NCBI GenBank assembly: GCA_018713405.1
Contig: DVOR01000042.1
Span: forward strand, 1 to 8,929
DNA length: 8,929 bases
Direction: 5' to 3'
Origin: Candidatus Spyradenecus faecavium
GTDB taxonomy: Bacteria > Verrucomicrobiota > Kiritimatiellia > RFP12 > DVOR01
Shown here piece after piece: positions 1 through 5,427 of this stretch. Position numbers and translations under genes: made by a program. Position 1 is the stretch's first letter. Each line of letters starts with the position of its first letter. Under the pieces are notes generated by a model. That model searched no databases and was not told where the DNA came from. It saw only the letters and a list, made by a program, of their open reading frames with translations.

Positions 1-1055
1 AGGGGCTTCTCGCCGGCGTCGACCATCCGGCCCCAGGCCTCCAGGTCGCCGGTCTGCATGAACGAGCGGTCGCCCACGAAGCCGCCCGCGCCGCACCCGA
101 AGGGAACGATGTCGGCGCCGGTCTTGGCCCAATGGTTGTAACGGTTGCGCTCCAGGGCGTTGCGCCCCCAGTGCGTGCAGGAAAGCTGCCGCCACCCCAT
201 CGAGGCGAGCCAGTCGCAGGCGGCGGCGTGACGCGCGGCGCGTTCGGCCTCGCACCACCCTTCCTTTTCCATGCGCTTGGCCAACGGCAGCCCGGGGAAG
301 ACCTTCAGCGAGTAGAGGTCCACGCCGTCGAGGGCGGAGTCGTGGACGGTCTTGACGTTCTCCTCCATCCATTGCTCCTGCGTCTGCCCCGGCAGGCCGT
401 AGATGAGGTCGGCCACCAACGCGATGCGGTCGCCGCACATCCCCTTGATCTCGCCCAGGCGGGTAAGAAGCTCCTCGCGGCTGTTGCGCCGCCCCAGGCT
501 CCTGCGCAGCTCGGTCTGGAAACTCTGGATGCCGAAGGAAAAGCGCGTCGCGCCGGACTCCAGACACGCCCGCACCCGCTCGTCGTCGAACGCAAAGATG
601 CGGCCTTCGATGGTGAACTCCACGTCCGGCGCGACGTTGAAGTTGCGGTAGATGGCCCCGATCACCCGGCGCAGCTGGTCGGCCGAGAGCGCCGTGGGCG
701 TCCCGCCCCCGAAGTAGACGACGTCCACCGGCTTCTTGGTGAAGACGCCACGGGCGGCCTCGCGCTCGATTTCCCTGAGGAGCCGTTGCGTGTAGGCCTC
801 GAGCGCCGCATCGTCCGTGCGGTGGGAATAGAAACCGCAGAAGGCGCACCGGCTCACGCAGAAGGGCACGTGCACATAGAGGATCAGCGGCTGCCCCTCC
901 GTCGGGACGGCCTCCCCCCAGACCCGCTGCAAGGTCTCCGCGGGCTCGGGCTTGGTCAGCATCGCCAGCATGTCCCCATGCGGCGCGGCGCTCTTCGCGG
1001 AGAGGCGCTCCAGAAGTTCCGTTCTGCCCTCAGGCAACAGGAAAGGATTGTTCAT
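1..1055 (-). CDS. hutW: HutW/ChuW-like radical SAM heme-degradation enzyme (3' end outside window)
   Basis: The minus-strand frame is open from ATG 1055-1053 to the window edge (351 codons, no stop seen). The radical SAM cluster motif is CVSRCAFC, with cysteines 66, 70 and 73, followed by GFYSHRT; GGGTPTAL follows. From memory of the family, the CGFY context, FTIEGR, FGIQSF, GLPGQ, DGVDLYSLKV, THWGRNALERNRYN and FGCGAGG match ChuW/HutW proteins better than HemW, which normally has a CDF-type motif. Known ChuW opens the heme ring without oxygen in a SAM-dependent methyl-transfer reaction, releasing iron in the cytoplasm. The start is supported by AAGGA about 11 nt upstream and a TTGACA-17-TATTAT promoter at 1096-1124. 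The gene is divergent from the ABC exporter at 1283. The alternative is another HemW/HemN-group enzyme; no other heme-uptake gene is visible to settle it. Confidence 0.78.
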   Translation of the reverse strand, partial: MNNPFLLPEGRTELLERLSAKSAAPHGDMLAMLTKPEPAETLQRVWGEAVPTEGQPLILYVHVPFCVSRCAFCGFYSHRTDDAALEAYTQRLLREIEREAARGVFTKKPVDVVYFGGGTPTALSADQLRRVIGAIYRNFNVAPDVEFTIEGRIFAFDDERVRACLESGATRFSFGIQSFQTELRRSLGRRNSREELLTRLGEIKGMCGDRIALVADLIYGLPGQTQEQWMEENVKTVHDSALDGVDLYSLKVFPGLPLAKRMEKEGWCEAERAARHAAACDWLASMGWRQLSCTHWGRNALERNRYNHWAKTGADIVPFGCGAGGFVGDRSFMQTGDLEAWGRMVDAGEKP

Positions 1056-1095
1056 GGCGTGGCGTTTCCTTAGTGGTGCCAAATAAACGTGCCCT

Positions 1096-1124
1096 ATAAT
1101 ACGCCTTCGTCCGCGACTTGTCAA
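1096..1124 (-). promoter_or_regulatory. Sigma70-like promoter of the HutW-like gene
   Basis: On the minus strand TTGACA (1119-1124) is separated by 17 nt from TATTAT (1096-1101), giving a predicted start near 1089 and a leader of about 34 nt to the ATG at 1055. It is one of the best promoter matches in the window. Confidence 0.75.
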
Positions 1125-1127
1125 GTC
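1115..1127. promoter_or_regulatory. Possible operator palindrome over the -35 box
   Basis: GACTTG-T-CAAGTC is a perfect 6-bp inverted repeat with a 1-nt centre. It covers the -35 hexamer of the HutW-like gene promoter (1119-1124), where a bound repressor would block polymerase. The regulator is unknown; a chance palindrome of this size is possible. Confidence 0.35.
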
Positions 1128-1242
1128 AGAAATTATAGAGGCCTAAGAATATTATCACCAATCCCCACAATGCCTTGCGCGATACGTGCGGATTTTCATC
1201 GCAGAAAAATAATGAGAATGGGCAAACAAACAGCCCCGTTTG

Positions 1243-1251
1243 TGCTATACT
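1243..1251 (+). promoter_or_regulatory. Extended -10 promoter of the ABC exporter gene
   Basis: TGC-TATACT is an extended -10 element (TGn plus hexamer). No convincing -35 box lies 16-18 nt upstream, which is tolerated in extended -10 promoters. Predicted transcription begins near 1258, about 25 nt before the ATG at 1283. This argues against the upstream in-frame ATG at 1175. Confidence 0.55.
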
Positions 1252-1282
1252 CCGCTGGCAGTCAAGCAAGAAAGGACAGGCT

Positions 1283-3028
1283 ATGGAAACGGTTTGGGAA
1301 TGGCTTCGGACGGTGTGCGGCTACTATCGCGCGCAAGGGCGCCTGCTGGCGCTGGACCTGACCACCGTCGTGGCCCGCGCGGGCGCCCGCCTCCTCATCC
1401 CCGCCGTCGCCCTCCACGTCTTCCAGGTCTGCCTCCCCGCGGGCGACCTCCGCGCGACGGGCTGGAGCGCCCTCCTCTTCGCCCTCCTCGCCGTCGGCGC
1501 GGCCGCCCTCGAATGGTGCGGTACCATCTGCGGACAATGGCTCGGCTTCCGCATCGAGGCCGCCCTGCGCGCCGACTTCTTCGACCACCTCCAGCGCCTC
1601 CCCTTCGCCTTCTTCGACCGCACCAAGACCGGCGAGGTCCTCAGCCGCGTCACCTCCGACCTCCGCATGGTCGGCTCCACCGCCCACCTCCTCCCCGAGG
1701 CCCTGCTGGAGATCTCCCTGACCCTCGTCGGCGCCTTCGCCTTCATGTTCTGGATCAACCCCACCCTCGCCGCCTTCACCCTCATCCCCGTCCCCTTCAT
1801 CCTCTTCTTCGCCGGCAGCTTCCAGAAGCGCATCCACCAGGTCTGGCGCGAGAACCGCCACGAGGCCGCAACCTTCGCCGCCCACGTCGAGAACGCCGTC
1901 CAAGGCATCCGCGAGATCAAGAGCTTCACCGGCGAGGCCCGCGCCCGCCGCGCCTTCCGCCACGCCAACGCACGCTTCCGCCGCTCCTTCGAAAAGGTCT
2001 CCGCCCTCTACGCCCCCCTCTTCTCCGGCACCCAGCTCCTCCTCGAAGGCTACTCCCTCCTCTACATCGCCCTCGGTGCCTGGCTCGTCGCCCGCGATTC
2101 CGCCACCCTCGCCCAAGTCTTCGCCTTCTTCATGTACTCCCGCTACGTCACCGCCCCCATGCTCCGCATCGTCGGCTTCCTCGACCTCTTCCAGCAAGGC
2201 CTCGTCGGCTTCCGACGCTTCCGCGAATTCGTCGCCCAGCCCCCCGAGGACGACCCCGCCGGCGACGCCGCCCCCCTCGGCCCCGTCCGCGGCGAAATCC
2301 GCCTCGAAGGCCTCCGCTTCCGCTACCCCGGCGCCCCCCGCGACGTCCTCGACATCCCCGCCCTCACCCTCCCCGCCGGCGCCGTCTGCGCCCTCGTCGG
2401 CCCCAGCGGCGGCGGCAAATCCACCCTCGCCGCCCTCATCCCCCGCTTCTACGCCCCCACCGCAGGCCGCATCCTCCTCGACGGCCGCGACACCGCCACC
2501 ATCCCCAAACGCGACCTCCGCGCCGCCATCGGCATCGTCGCCCAACGCCCCTTTCTCTTCGACGGCACCGTCCGCGACAACCTCCTCCTCGGCCGCCCCG
2601 ACGCCGACGACGCCGCCCTCTGGGCCGCCCTCGAGGCCGCCAACCTCGCCCCCGCCATCCGCGCCCGCCCCGAAGGACTCGACACCCCCGTCGGCGAACA
2701 CGGCCTCCGCCTCTCCGGCGGCCAAGCCCAACGCCTCGCCATCGCCCGCGTCTTCCTCAAAAATCCCCCCATCCTCATCCTCGACGAAGCCACCTCCGCC
2801 CTCGACACCTTCGCCGAGGCCGCCGTCCAAGAGGCCCTCGGCCGCCTCTCCGCCGGCCGCACCACCCTCATCATCGCCCACCGCCTCACCACCATCCGCC
2901 ACGCCACCCAGATCTGCTACCTCGAAGACGGCCGCATCGCCGAATCCGGCTCCCCCGACGCCCTCCTCGCCCTCGCCAACCTCCCCACCTCCCCCGACCC
3001 CCACGAAGCCCCCCACGCCAAACCCTAA
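1283..3028 (+). CDS. ABC exporter, fused permease and ATPase (MsbA-like type)
   Basis: The 581-residue protein has the usual length of a half-transporter. Residues about 15-310 form the membrane domain with several hydrophobic helices and the PFAFFDRTKTGEVLSR coupling-helix signature. The ATPase domain follows from about residue 345: Walker A GPSGGGKST 373-381, Q-loop Gln421, signature LSGGQ 477-481, Walker B ILILDE 497-502 with catalytic Glu502, and H-loop His533. All catalytic residues are present, so a working homodimeric inner-membrane exporter is expected; the substrate cannot be read from sequence. The start is chosen at 1283 because AAAGGA lies at 1271-1276 and the promoter at 1243-1251 is downstream of the longer in-frame ATG (1175). 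Third codon positions are extremely C-rich (37 of the 40 codons from 2402), which creates long spurious ORFs in other frames. The gene is divergent from the HutW-like gene, so a heme- or tetrapyrrole-related cargo is possible but unproven. Confidence 0.93.
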   Translation: METVWEWLRTVCGYYRAQGRLLALDLTTVVARAGARLLIPAVALHVFQVCLPAGDLRATGWSALLFALLAVGAAALEWCGTICGQWLGFRIEAALRADFFDHLQRLPFAFFDRTKTGEVLSRVTSDLRMVGSTAHLLPEALLEISLTLVGAFAFMFWINPTLAAFTLIPVPFILFFAGSFQKRIHQVWRENRHEAATFAAHVENAVQGIREIKSFTGEARARRAFRHANARFRRSFEKVSALYAPLFSGTQLLLEGYSLLYIALGAWLVARDSATLAQVFAFFMYSRYVTAPMLRIVGFLDLFQQGLVGFRRFREFVAQPPEDDPAGDAAPLGPVRGEIRLEGLRFRYPGAPRDVLDIPALTLPAGAVCALVGPSGGGKSTLAALIPRFYAPTAGRILLDGRDTATIPKRDLRAAIGIVAQRPFLFDGTVRDNLLLGRPDADDAALWAALEAANLAPAIRARPEGLDTPVGEHGLRLSGGQAQRLAIARVFLKNPPILILDEATSALDTFAEAAVQEALGRLSAGRTTLIIAHRLTTIRHATQICYLEDGRIAESGSPDALLALANLPTSPDPHEAPHAKP

Positions 3029-3100
3029 AGGGGCCAAGGCCAAACCCTAAGGGGTTCGACCCAAAACCCTAAGGGTTCCGGGGCAAACCCTTAAGGGTTT
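3020..3100. repeat. Four CCCTAAGGG palindromes at ~22-nt spacing
   Basis: Four variants of AAACCCTAAGGGTT lie at 3020-3034, 3042-3056, 3065-3077 and 3085-3100, with centres near 3027, 3049, 3071 and 3092. The last is a perfect 16-bp palindrome, AAACCCTTAAGGGTTT. The first contains the stop codon of the ABC gene (3026-3028). Separators are short and differ (GGCCAAGGCC, CGACCCA, CCGGGGC). Each copy could fold as a short hairpin in the ABC transcript. None is followed by a T-run, so this is not a standard terminator; mRNA 3'-end protection or a protein-binding array are possibilities. Confidence 0.7.
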
Positions 3101-3147
3101 CGCAAAAAGAAGTGGACTTATTTGGAGTGGGGCCGGGGCGGGGGCAC

Positions 3148-3170
3148 AAAAAAAGACGCCCGGAGGCGTC
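3148..3170 (-). terminator. Rho-independent terminator of the tRNA operon
   Basis: On the minus strand GACGCC, a TCCG loop and GGCGTC form a perfect 6-bp hairpin followed immediately by seven T (3154-3148). It lies 13 nt past the encoded CCA of tRNA-Val and ends the Gly-Val tRNA transcript. It does not suit plus-strand termination, because no T-run follows on that side. Confidence 0.9.
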
Positions 3171-3183
3171 GTTCGGAAAAGGA

Positions 3184-3260
3184 TGGTGGGCTGTGCTGGA
3201 CTCGGACCAGCGACCCCTACCGTGTGAAGGTAGTGCTCTAACCAACTGAGCTAACAGCCC
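3184..3260 (-). tRNA. tRNA-Val(CAC)
   Basis: The minus strand folds into a full cloverleaf. The acceptor GGGCTGT pairs with ACAGCCC over 7 bp. The D-arm begins GCTC with a GTTGGTTAGA loop, the anticodon stem is CTACC/GGTAG around loop TTCACAC (anticodon CAC), and the T-stem is GCTGG/CCAGC. The discriminator is A and CCA is encoded in the DNA (3186-3184). It reads GUG codons and is probably co-transcribed with tRNA-Gly, 9 nt upstream. Confidence 0.95.
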
Positions 3261-3269
3261 GAAGGGGTG

Positions 3270-3343
3270 TGGAGCGGGCGAAGGGAATCGAACCCTCGTA
3301 AGAAGCATGGGAAGCTCCTATTCTGCCATTGAATTACGCCCGC
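3270..3343 (-). tRNA. tRNA-Gly(CCC)
   Basis: The minus strand gives acceptor GCGGGCG/CGCCCGC, anticodon stem GGAGC/GCTTC (one G-U pair) around loop TTCCCAT (anticodon CCC), and a T-arm GAGGG/CCCTT-type stem with loop TTCGATT. The discriminator is U, as usual for bacterial tRNA-Gly, and CCA is encoded (3272-3270). It reads GGG codons. It is the first gene of a two-tRNA transcript with the promoter at 3356-3385. Confidence 0.94.
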
Positions 3344-3355
3344 AGAACGTCCCAT

Positions 3356-3385
3356 AAGATACCAAATGCCCGGGTCTCGACGCAA
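3356..3385 (-). promoter_or_regulatory. Promoter of the tRNA-Gly/tRNA-Val operon
   Basis: On the minus strand TTGCGT (3380-3385), an 18-nt spacer and TATCTT (3356-3361), preceded by TGG as an extended -10. The -10 lies 12 nt before the mature tRNA-Gly 5' end. The same TATCTT box and spacer recur at the rpsL and rplU promoters, which supports the call. Confidence 0.65.
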
Positions 3386-3453
3386 GTGTTTTTTTGCCCA
3401 AGGCGAAAAAAGCCCGTGCGCGGGGTTGCCGGAGCAGCGGTCTCCCGGGAAAA

Positions 3454-3492
3454 CACGAAGGGCACGAAGAACCACAAAGGGACACGAAGGGA
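3454..3492. repeat. CACGAAGGG tandem repeat
   Basis: Four imperfect 9-10-nt units (CACGAAGGG, CACGAAGAAC, CACAAAGGGA, CACGAAGGGA) lie head to tail. From memory, similar CACGAAGG/CACAAAGG arrays are common intergenic elements in environmental and PVC-group genomes and often generate spurious small ORFs. No coding signal supports translation here. Confidence 0.7.
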
Positions 3493-3698
3493 GGAAGGAA
3501 GAGGATGGATAGATGAGATGGGCGGGAAAGGGGGGAAAGAAAACGGAAGGGAGACGAAGGGGGAATGAATGAAGGAAGGAAGGAAGGGAAAAGAGGGGAA
3601 GGGAAGTGGAGGGAGATGAAGGAAGGGGAAAAGGGAGGAATGGAAGCGGAGGGGGAATGAAAGGGGATGGTGGAGATGGATGGAGGGTGGATGGAGGT
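3493..3698. repeat. Purine-rich low-complexity tract
   Basis: About 200 nt of the plus strand is nearly all G and A, built from drifting GAAG, GGAT and GGGA units. GAAT twice then GAAG four times occupies 3563-3586. The longest uninterrupted purine run is 36 nt (3571-3606). ATGGATGGA-type units dominate 3660-3698. The frames give only Lys/Glu/Arg/Gly-rich or Ser/Pro/Phe-rich strings, so I read it as noncoding. Such tracts can adopt triplex structure and vary in length by slippage. Confidence 0.75.
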
Positions 3699-3863
3699 GT
3701 GGGGCGCTGCCCCACGCCCCGGCAGGGCGAAGTTCGCCCTGCACCCCCGGCACGTCCTAAGGACGTGCCTGTCCGGGACGCGGTGGGGGCCAAGCCCCCA
3801 CACTCCGGGGCGCACAGGAGGTGCAGGAGATTCATGAGATACAGGAGCGCCCGCAAGCGGGCG
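3699..3863. repeat. Row of five compact inverted repeats
   Basis: Consecutive near-perfect hairpins lie at 3699-3715 (GTGGGGC arms, 3-nt loop), 3722-3742 (GCAGGGCGAA arms, 1-nt centre), 3749-3769 (GGCACGTCCT arms, 1-nt centre), 3783-3801 (GTGGGGGC arms, 3-nt loop) and 3848-3863 (CGCCCGC arms, AA loop). Spacers between the first four are 6, 6 and 13 nt. No plus-strand promoter or reading frame explains them. A REP/BIME-like noncoding element or a remnant of a mobile repeat are the likeliest readings. Confidence 0.65.
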
Positions 3864-4017
3864 ACGGACGAGGCCGTGCAACCAAACTTCCAAGCCTCCC
3901 TCCCGCGTCCCGCGTGCGGCAGCACGCCCTTAATCTGCAACCAATCTGTGAACTACCGAAGGTCTTTCGAGCAAAGCGAAGAAACATCTGCGGTTCCCGA
4001 GTCGTCTGGCGCGGGAC
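3864..4017. other. Intergenic stretch without a recognisable gene
   Basis: This joins the hairpin row to the rpsG terminator. It holds one further hairpin (GCGTGC-GGCA-GCACGC, 3912-3927) and AATCTGTGAA and CATCTGCGGTTCC fragments that look like dispersed-repeat pieces. I see no promoter, RNA gene or credible ORF. Confidence 0.5.
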
Positions 4018-4044
4018 AAAAAAGGCCCCGGCGGTGCCGGGGCC
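4018..4044 (-). terminator. Rho-independent terminator after rpsG
   Basis: On the minus strand GGCCCCGGC, an ACC loop and GCCGGGGCC form a perfect 9-bp GC-rich hairpin followed by six T. It starts 26 nt past the rpsG stop codon and ends the rpsL-rpsG transcript, so fusA and tuf are not part of this operon. Confidence 0.93.
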
Positions 4045-4070
4045 GTGTTGTCGCGTCGGGCGCGGGGGCC

Positions 4071-4538
4071 TTAGAAGGCGTAGTGGGCGAAGGCCTTGTT
4101 GGCCTGGGCCATCTTGTGGGTGTCGTCGCGCTTCTTGAGGACGTTGCCGGTGTTGTTGTAGGCATCGATGAGCTCAAGGGCGACGGCGCGCGGCATGGGG
4201 ACGCCGCGGCGGGCGGCGGCATACTGCGCCATCCAGCGAAGGGCGAGGGCGAGCTGGCGGCCGGGGCGGATCTCGACGGGCACCGGGTAGGTGGCGCCGC
4301 CGACGCGACGGCTCTTGACCTCGACTTTGGGCTTCATGTTGTTGATGGCCGCGTCCATGACCTCGAGGGGGTCCTTGCCGGTTTCCTTGGCGAGTTCCTC
4401 GATGGCGCCGTAGACGATGCGCTCGGCGGTGGTCTTCTTGCCGGACTTCATGAGGGTGCGGACGACCTTGGCGACGAGCTCGCTGTTGAAGCGGGGGTCG
4501 GTCTGGTGGACGCGCTTGATGGCTTGACGACGTCTCAT
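4071..4538 (-). CDS. rpsG: 30S ribosomal protein S7
   Basis: The 155-residue protein has the usual bacterial S7 length. It starts MRRRQAIKR and carries KPKVEVKSRRVGGATYPVPV (about residues 69-88), the RW(M)AQYAAARRG helix and the C-terminal KKRDDTHKMAQANKAFAHY signature. S7 nucleates assembly of the 30S head by binding 16S rRNA and lines the E-site and mRNA exit channel. The start follows GGAGG 9 nt upstream, and the gap to the rpsL stop is 13 nt, so the two genes are co-transcribed. In Escherichia coli, S7 represses its own operon by binding the rpsL-rpsG gap; the gap here is too short to carry that structure. The gene is followed directly by a terminator rather than fusA. Confidence 0.97.
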   Translation of the reverse strand: MRRRQAIKRVHQTDPRFNSELVAKVVRTLMKSGKKTTAERIVYGAIEELAKETGKDPLEVMDAAINNMKPKVEVKSRRVGGATYPVPVEIRPGRQLALALRWMAQYAAARRGVPMPRAVALELIDAYNNTGNVLKKRDDTHKMAQANKAFAHYAF

Positions 4539-4551
4539 TTATCGCGCCTCC

Positions 4552-4944
4552 TTATTTCTTCTTGGCCTGGGCGGCGGCGTCCTTCTTGACGCCGTACTTG
4601 GAGCGGGAGCGGCCACGGCCGTTGACGCCGAGGCTGTCGAGCGCGCCGCGGATGATGTGGTAGCGCACACCGGGAAGGTCGGCCACGCGGCCGCCACGGA
4701 CGAGGACCACGGAGTGTTCCTGGAGGTTGTGGCCTTCGCCGGGGATGTAGGCGGTGACTTCGTAGCCGGAGGTGAGGCGCACACGGGCGACCTTACGCAA
4801 CGCGGAGTTAGGCTTCTTCGGGGTCTGGGTCTTGACGACGGTGCAGACGCCGCGGCGCTGGGGGCAGCCCACCAGGGCGGGGGATTTGCTCTTCTTGCGC
4901 TGGGGGGTGCGACCCTTGCGCACGAGCTGGTTGATCGTAGGCAT
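4552..4944 (-). CDS. rpsL: 30S ribosomal protein S12
   Basis: The 130-residue protein runs from MPTINQLVRKGR through CPQRRGVC, TPKKPNSALRKVARVRL, GYEVTAYIPGEGHNLQEHS and VRGGRVADLPGVRYH to a Lys/Ala-rich tail. S12 sits at the decoding centre and controls accuracy. Lys43 of the PKKPNS loop is kept. The residue corresponding to the usual Lys88 (RGGRVKDLPG in most bacteria) is Ala (codon 4683-4681), while Asp89, the residue thiomethylated by RimO in other bacteria, is present. The start at 4944 is chosen over the in-frame ATG at 5094 because it matches the family N-terminus, has GAAGGA just upstream, and the longer version would add 50 unrelated residues lying over the leader. Confidence 0.97.
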   Translation of the reverse strand: MPTINQLVRKGRTPQRKKSKSPALVGCPQRRGVCTVVKTQTPKKPNSALRKVARVRLTSGYEVTAYIPGEGHNLQEHSVVLVRGGRVADLPGVRYHIIRGALDSLGVNGRGRSRSKYGVKKDAAAQAKKK

Positions 4945-5086
4945 TCGGTTGTCCTTCGATGGTTCGTTCAAGTCGGTGCCGGCTGGGCCGGCGGTTCGGG
5001 GTCTGGCCGGGGCGAATGGGACGGGGCTCTCGTCCTCCTGGGCCCAAGGCGACGCTACCTGCCTTGGGGCTCCGCGCCAAATAAAC
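4945..5086 (-). promoter_or_regulatory. Structured 5' leader of rpsL-rpsG
   Basis: About 140 nt separate the predicted transcription start from the rpsL start codon, long for a ribosomal operon. Two perfect hairpins are visible: CCAAGGC/GCCTTGG (5061-5067 with 5044-5050, 10-nt loop) and GCCGGC/GCCGGC (4987-4992 with 4978-4983, 3-nt loop). This could be an autoregulatory site for S7 or S12, but I recognise no known leader motif. Confidence 0.4.
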
Positions 5087-5092
5087 TCATGC

Positions 5093-5122
5093 AAGATAGC
5101 ACAAAGGCTGTGCCATTGTCAA
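5093..5122 (-). promoter_or_regulatory. Promoter of rpsL-rpsG
   Basis: On the minus strand a perfect TTGACA (5117-5122), an 18-nt spacer and TATCTT (5093-5098) preceded by TGC (extended -10). The predicted start is near 5086. It allows rpsL-rpsG transcription independent of the upstream rplU operon. Confidence 0.8.
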
Positions 5123-5128
5123 GGGGTG

Positions 5129-5154
5129 CGCGCCCCGGGGGTGTCCGGGGCGCG
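5129..5154 (-). terminator. GC-rich hairpin after rpmB, possible weak terminator
   Basis: Perfect 10-bp arms (CGCGCCCCGG and its complement) enclose a 6-nt loop, starting 7 nt past the rpmB stop and ending 6 nt before the rpsL -35 box. No T-run follows, so it may be a leaky or Rho-aided terminator or an mRNA 3'-end stabiliser, leaving read-through into rpsL-rpsG possible. Confidence 0.5.
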
Positions 5155-5161
5155 GGGGGCC

Positions 5162-5392
5162 TTAGGCCTTGGTGACGCGCCCGGCCTTGATGCAGGCGGC
5201 GCAGACGGTCATGTGGCAGGTGGTGCCGTTGGCCGTGCGCACGTGCACGTTCTTGAGGTTGGGCGTGAAGCGGCGCTTGGAGATGCCGGTGGTGTGCAGG
5301 CCGATGCCGCCCTTGGCCTTCTCCAAGCCGTGGCGGACGATCCGGCTGCCGACGATGGGCTTCTTGCCGCAGATTTCGCAGATACGAGACAT
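5162..5392 (-). CDS. rpmB: 50S ribosomal protein L28, zinc-binding form
   Basis: The 76-residue protein MSRICEICGKKPIVGSRI...SKRRFTPNLKNVHV matches L28. It has two CxxC pairs, Cys5/Cys8 and Cys64/Cys67, so it is the zinc-carrying (C+) form. L28 sits near the E-site of the large subunit. AAGGAG precedes the ATG by 7 nt. It lies 35 nt downstream of obg with no visible promoter or terminator between, so it is probably the last gene of the rplU-rpmA-obg-rpmB operon. A GC-rich hairpin follows. Confidence 0.96.
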   Translation of the reverse strand: MSRICEICGKKPIVGSRIVRHGLEKAKGGIGLHTTGISKRRFTPNLKNVHVRTANGTTCHMTVCAACIKAGRVTKA

Positions 5393-5427
5393 GTCGATGC
5401 TCCTTGGTGTTAGAGTGTGAGAGTGGT

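Noticed and set aside
132..1073. Plus-strand open frame opposite the HutW-like gene
   Set aside because: No family motifs; the minus strand encodes a clear radical SAM protein with the CxxxCxxC motif.
1262..3043. Long minus-strand and alternative plus-strand open frames across the ABC gene
   Set aside because: They are Gly/Glu/Ala- or Arg/Pro-rich shadows of the C-ending codons of the ABC gene, which has all its motifs in its own frame.
3020..3100. CCCTAA units as telomere-like repeats
   Set aside because: Spacing is ~22 nt with differing separators and the units are palindromic; this is not a telomeric array.
3020..3100. Palindrome or hairpin array as a CRISPR
   Set aside because: Repeats are only 13-16 nt and separators 7-10 nt, far shorter than CRISPR repeats and spacers; no cas gene is present.
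3388..3430. Terminator-like A/T runs upstream of the tRNA promoter
   Set aside because: The only hairpin beside the run has a 4-bp stem and no gene upstream needs it; too weak to call.
3251..3940. Ser/Pro/Phe-rich and Lys/Glu-rich ORFs over the purine tract
   Set aside because: Low-complexity translation of repeats, overlapping tRNA-Gly, without ribosome-binding sites.
4945..5094. N-terminal extension of S12 from an ATG at 5094
   Set aside because: The 50 extra residues match no S12, cover the leader, and the ATG at 4944 has its own ribosome-binding site and the family N-terminus.
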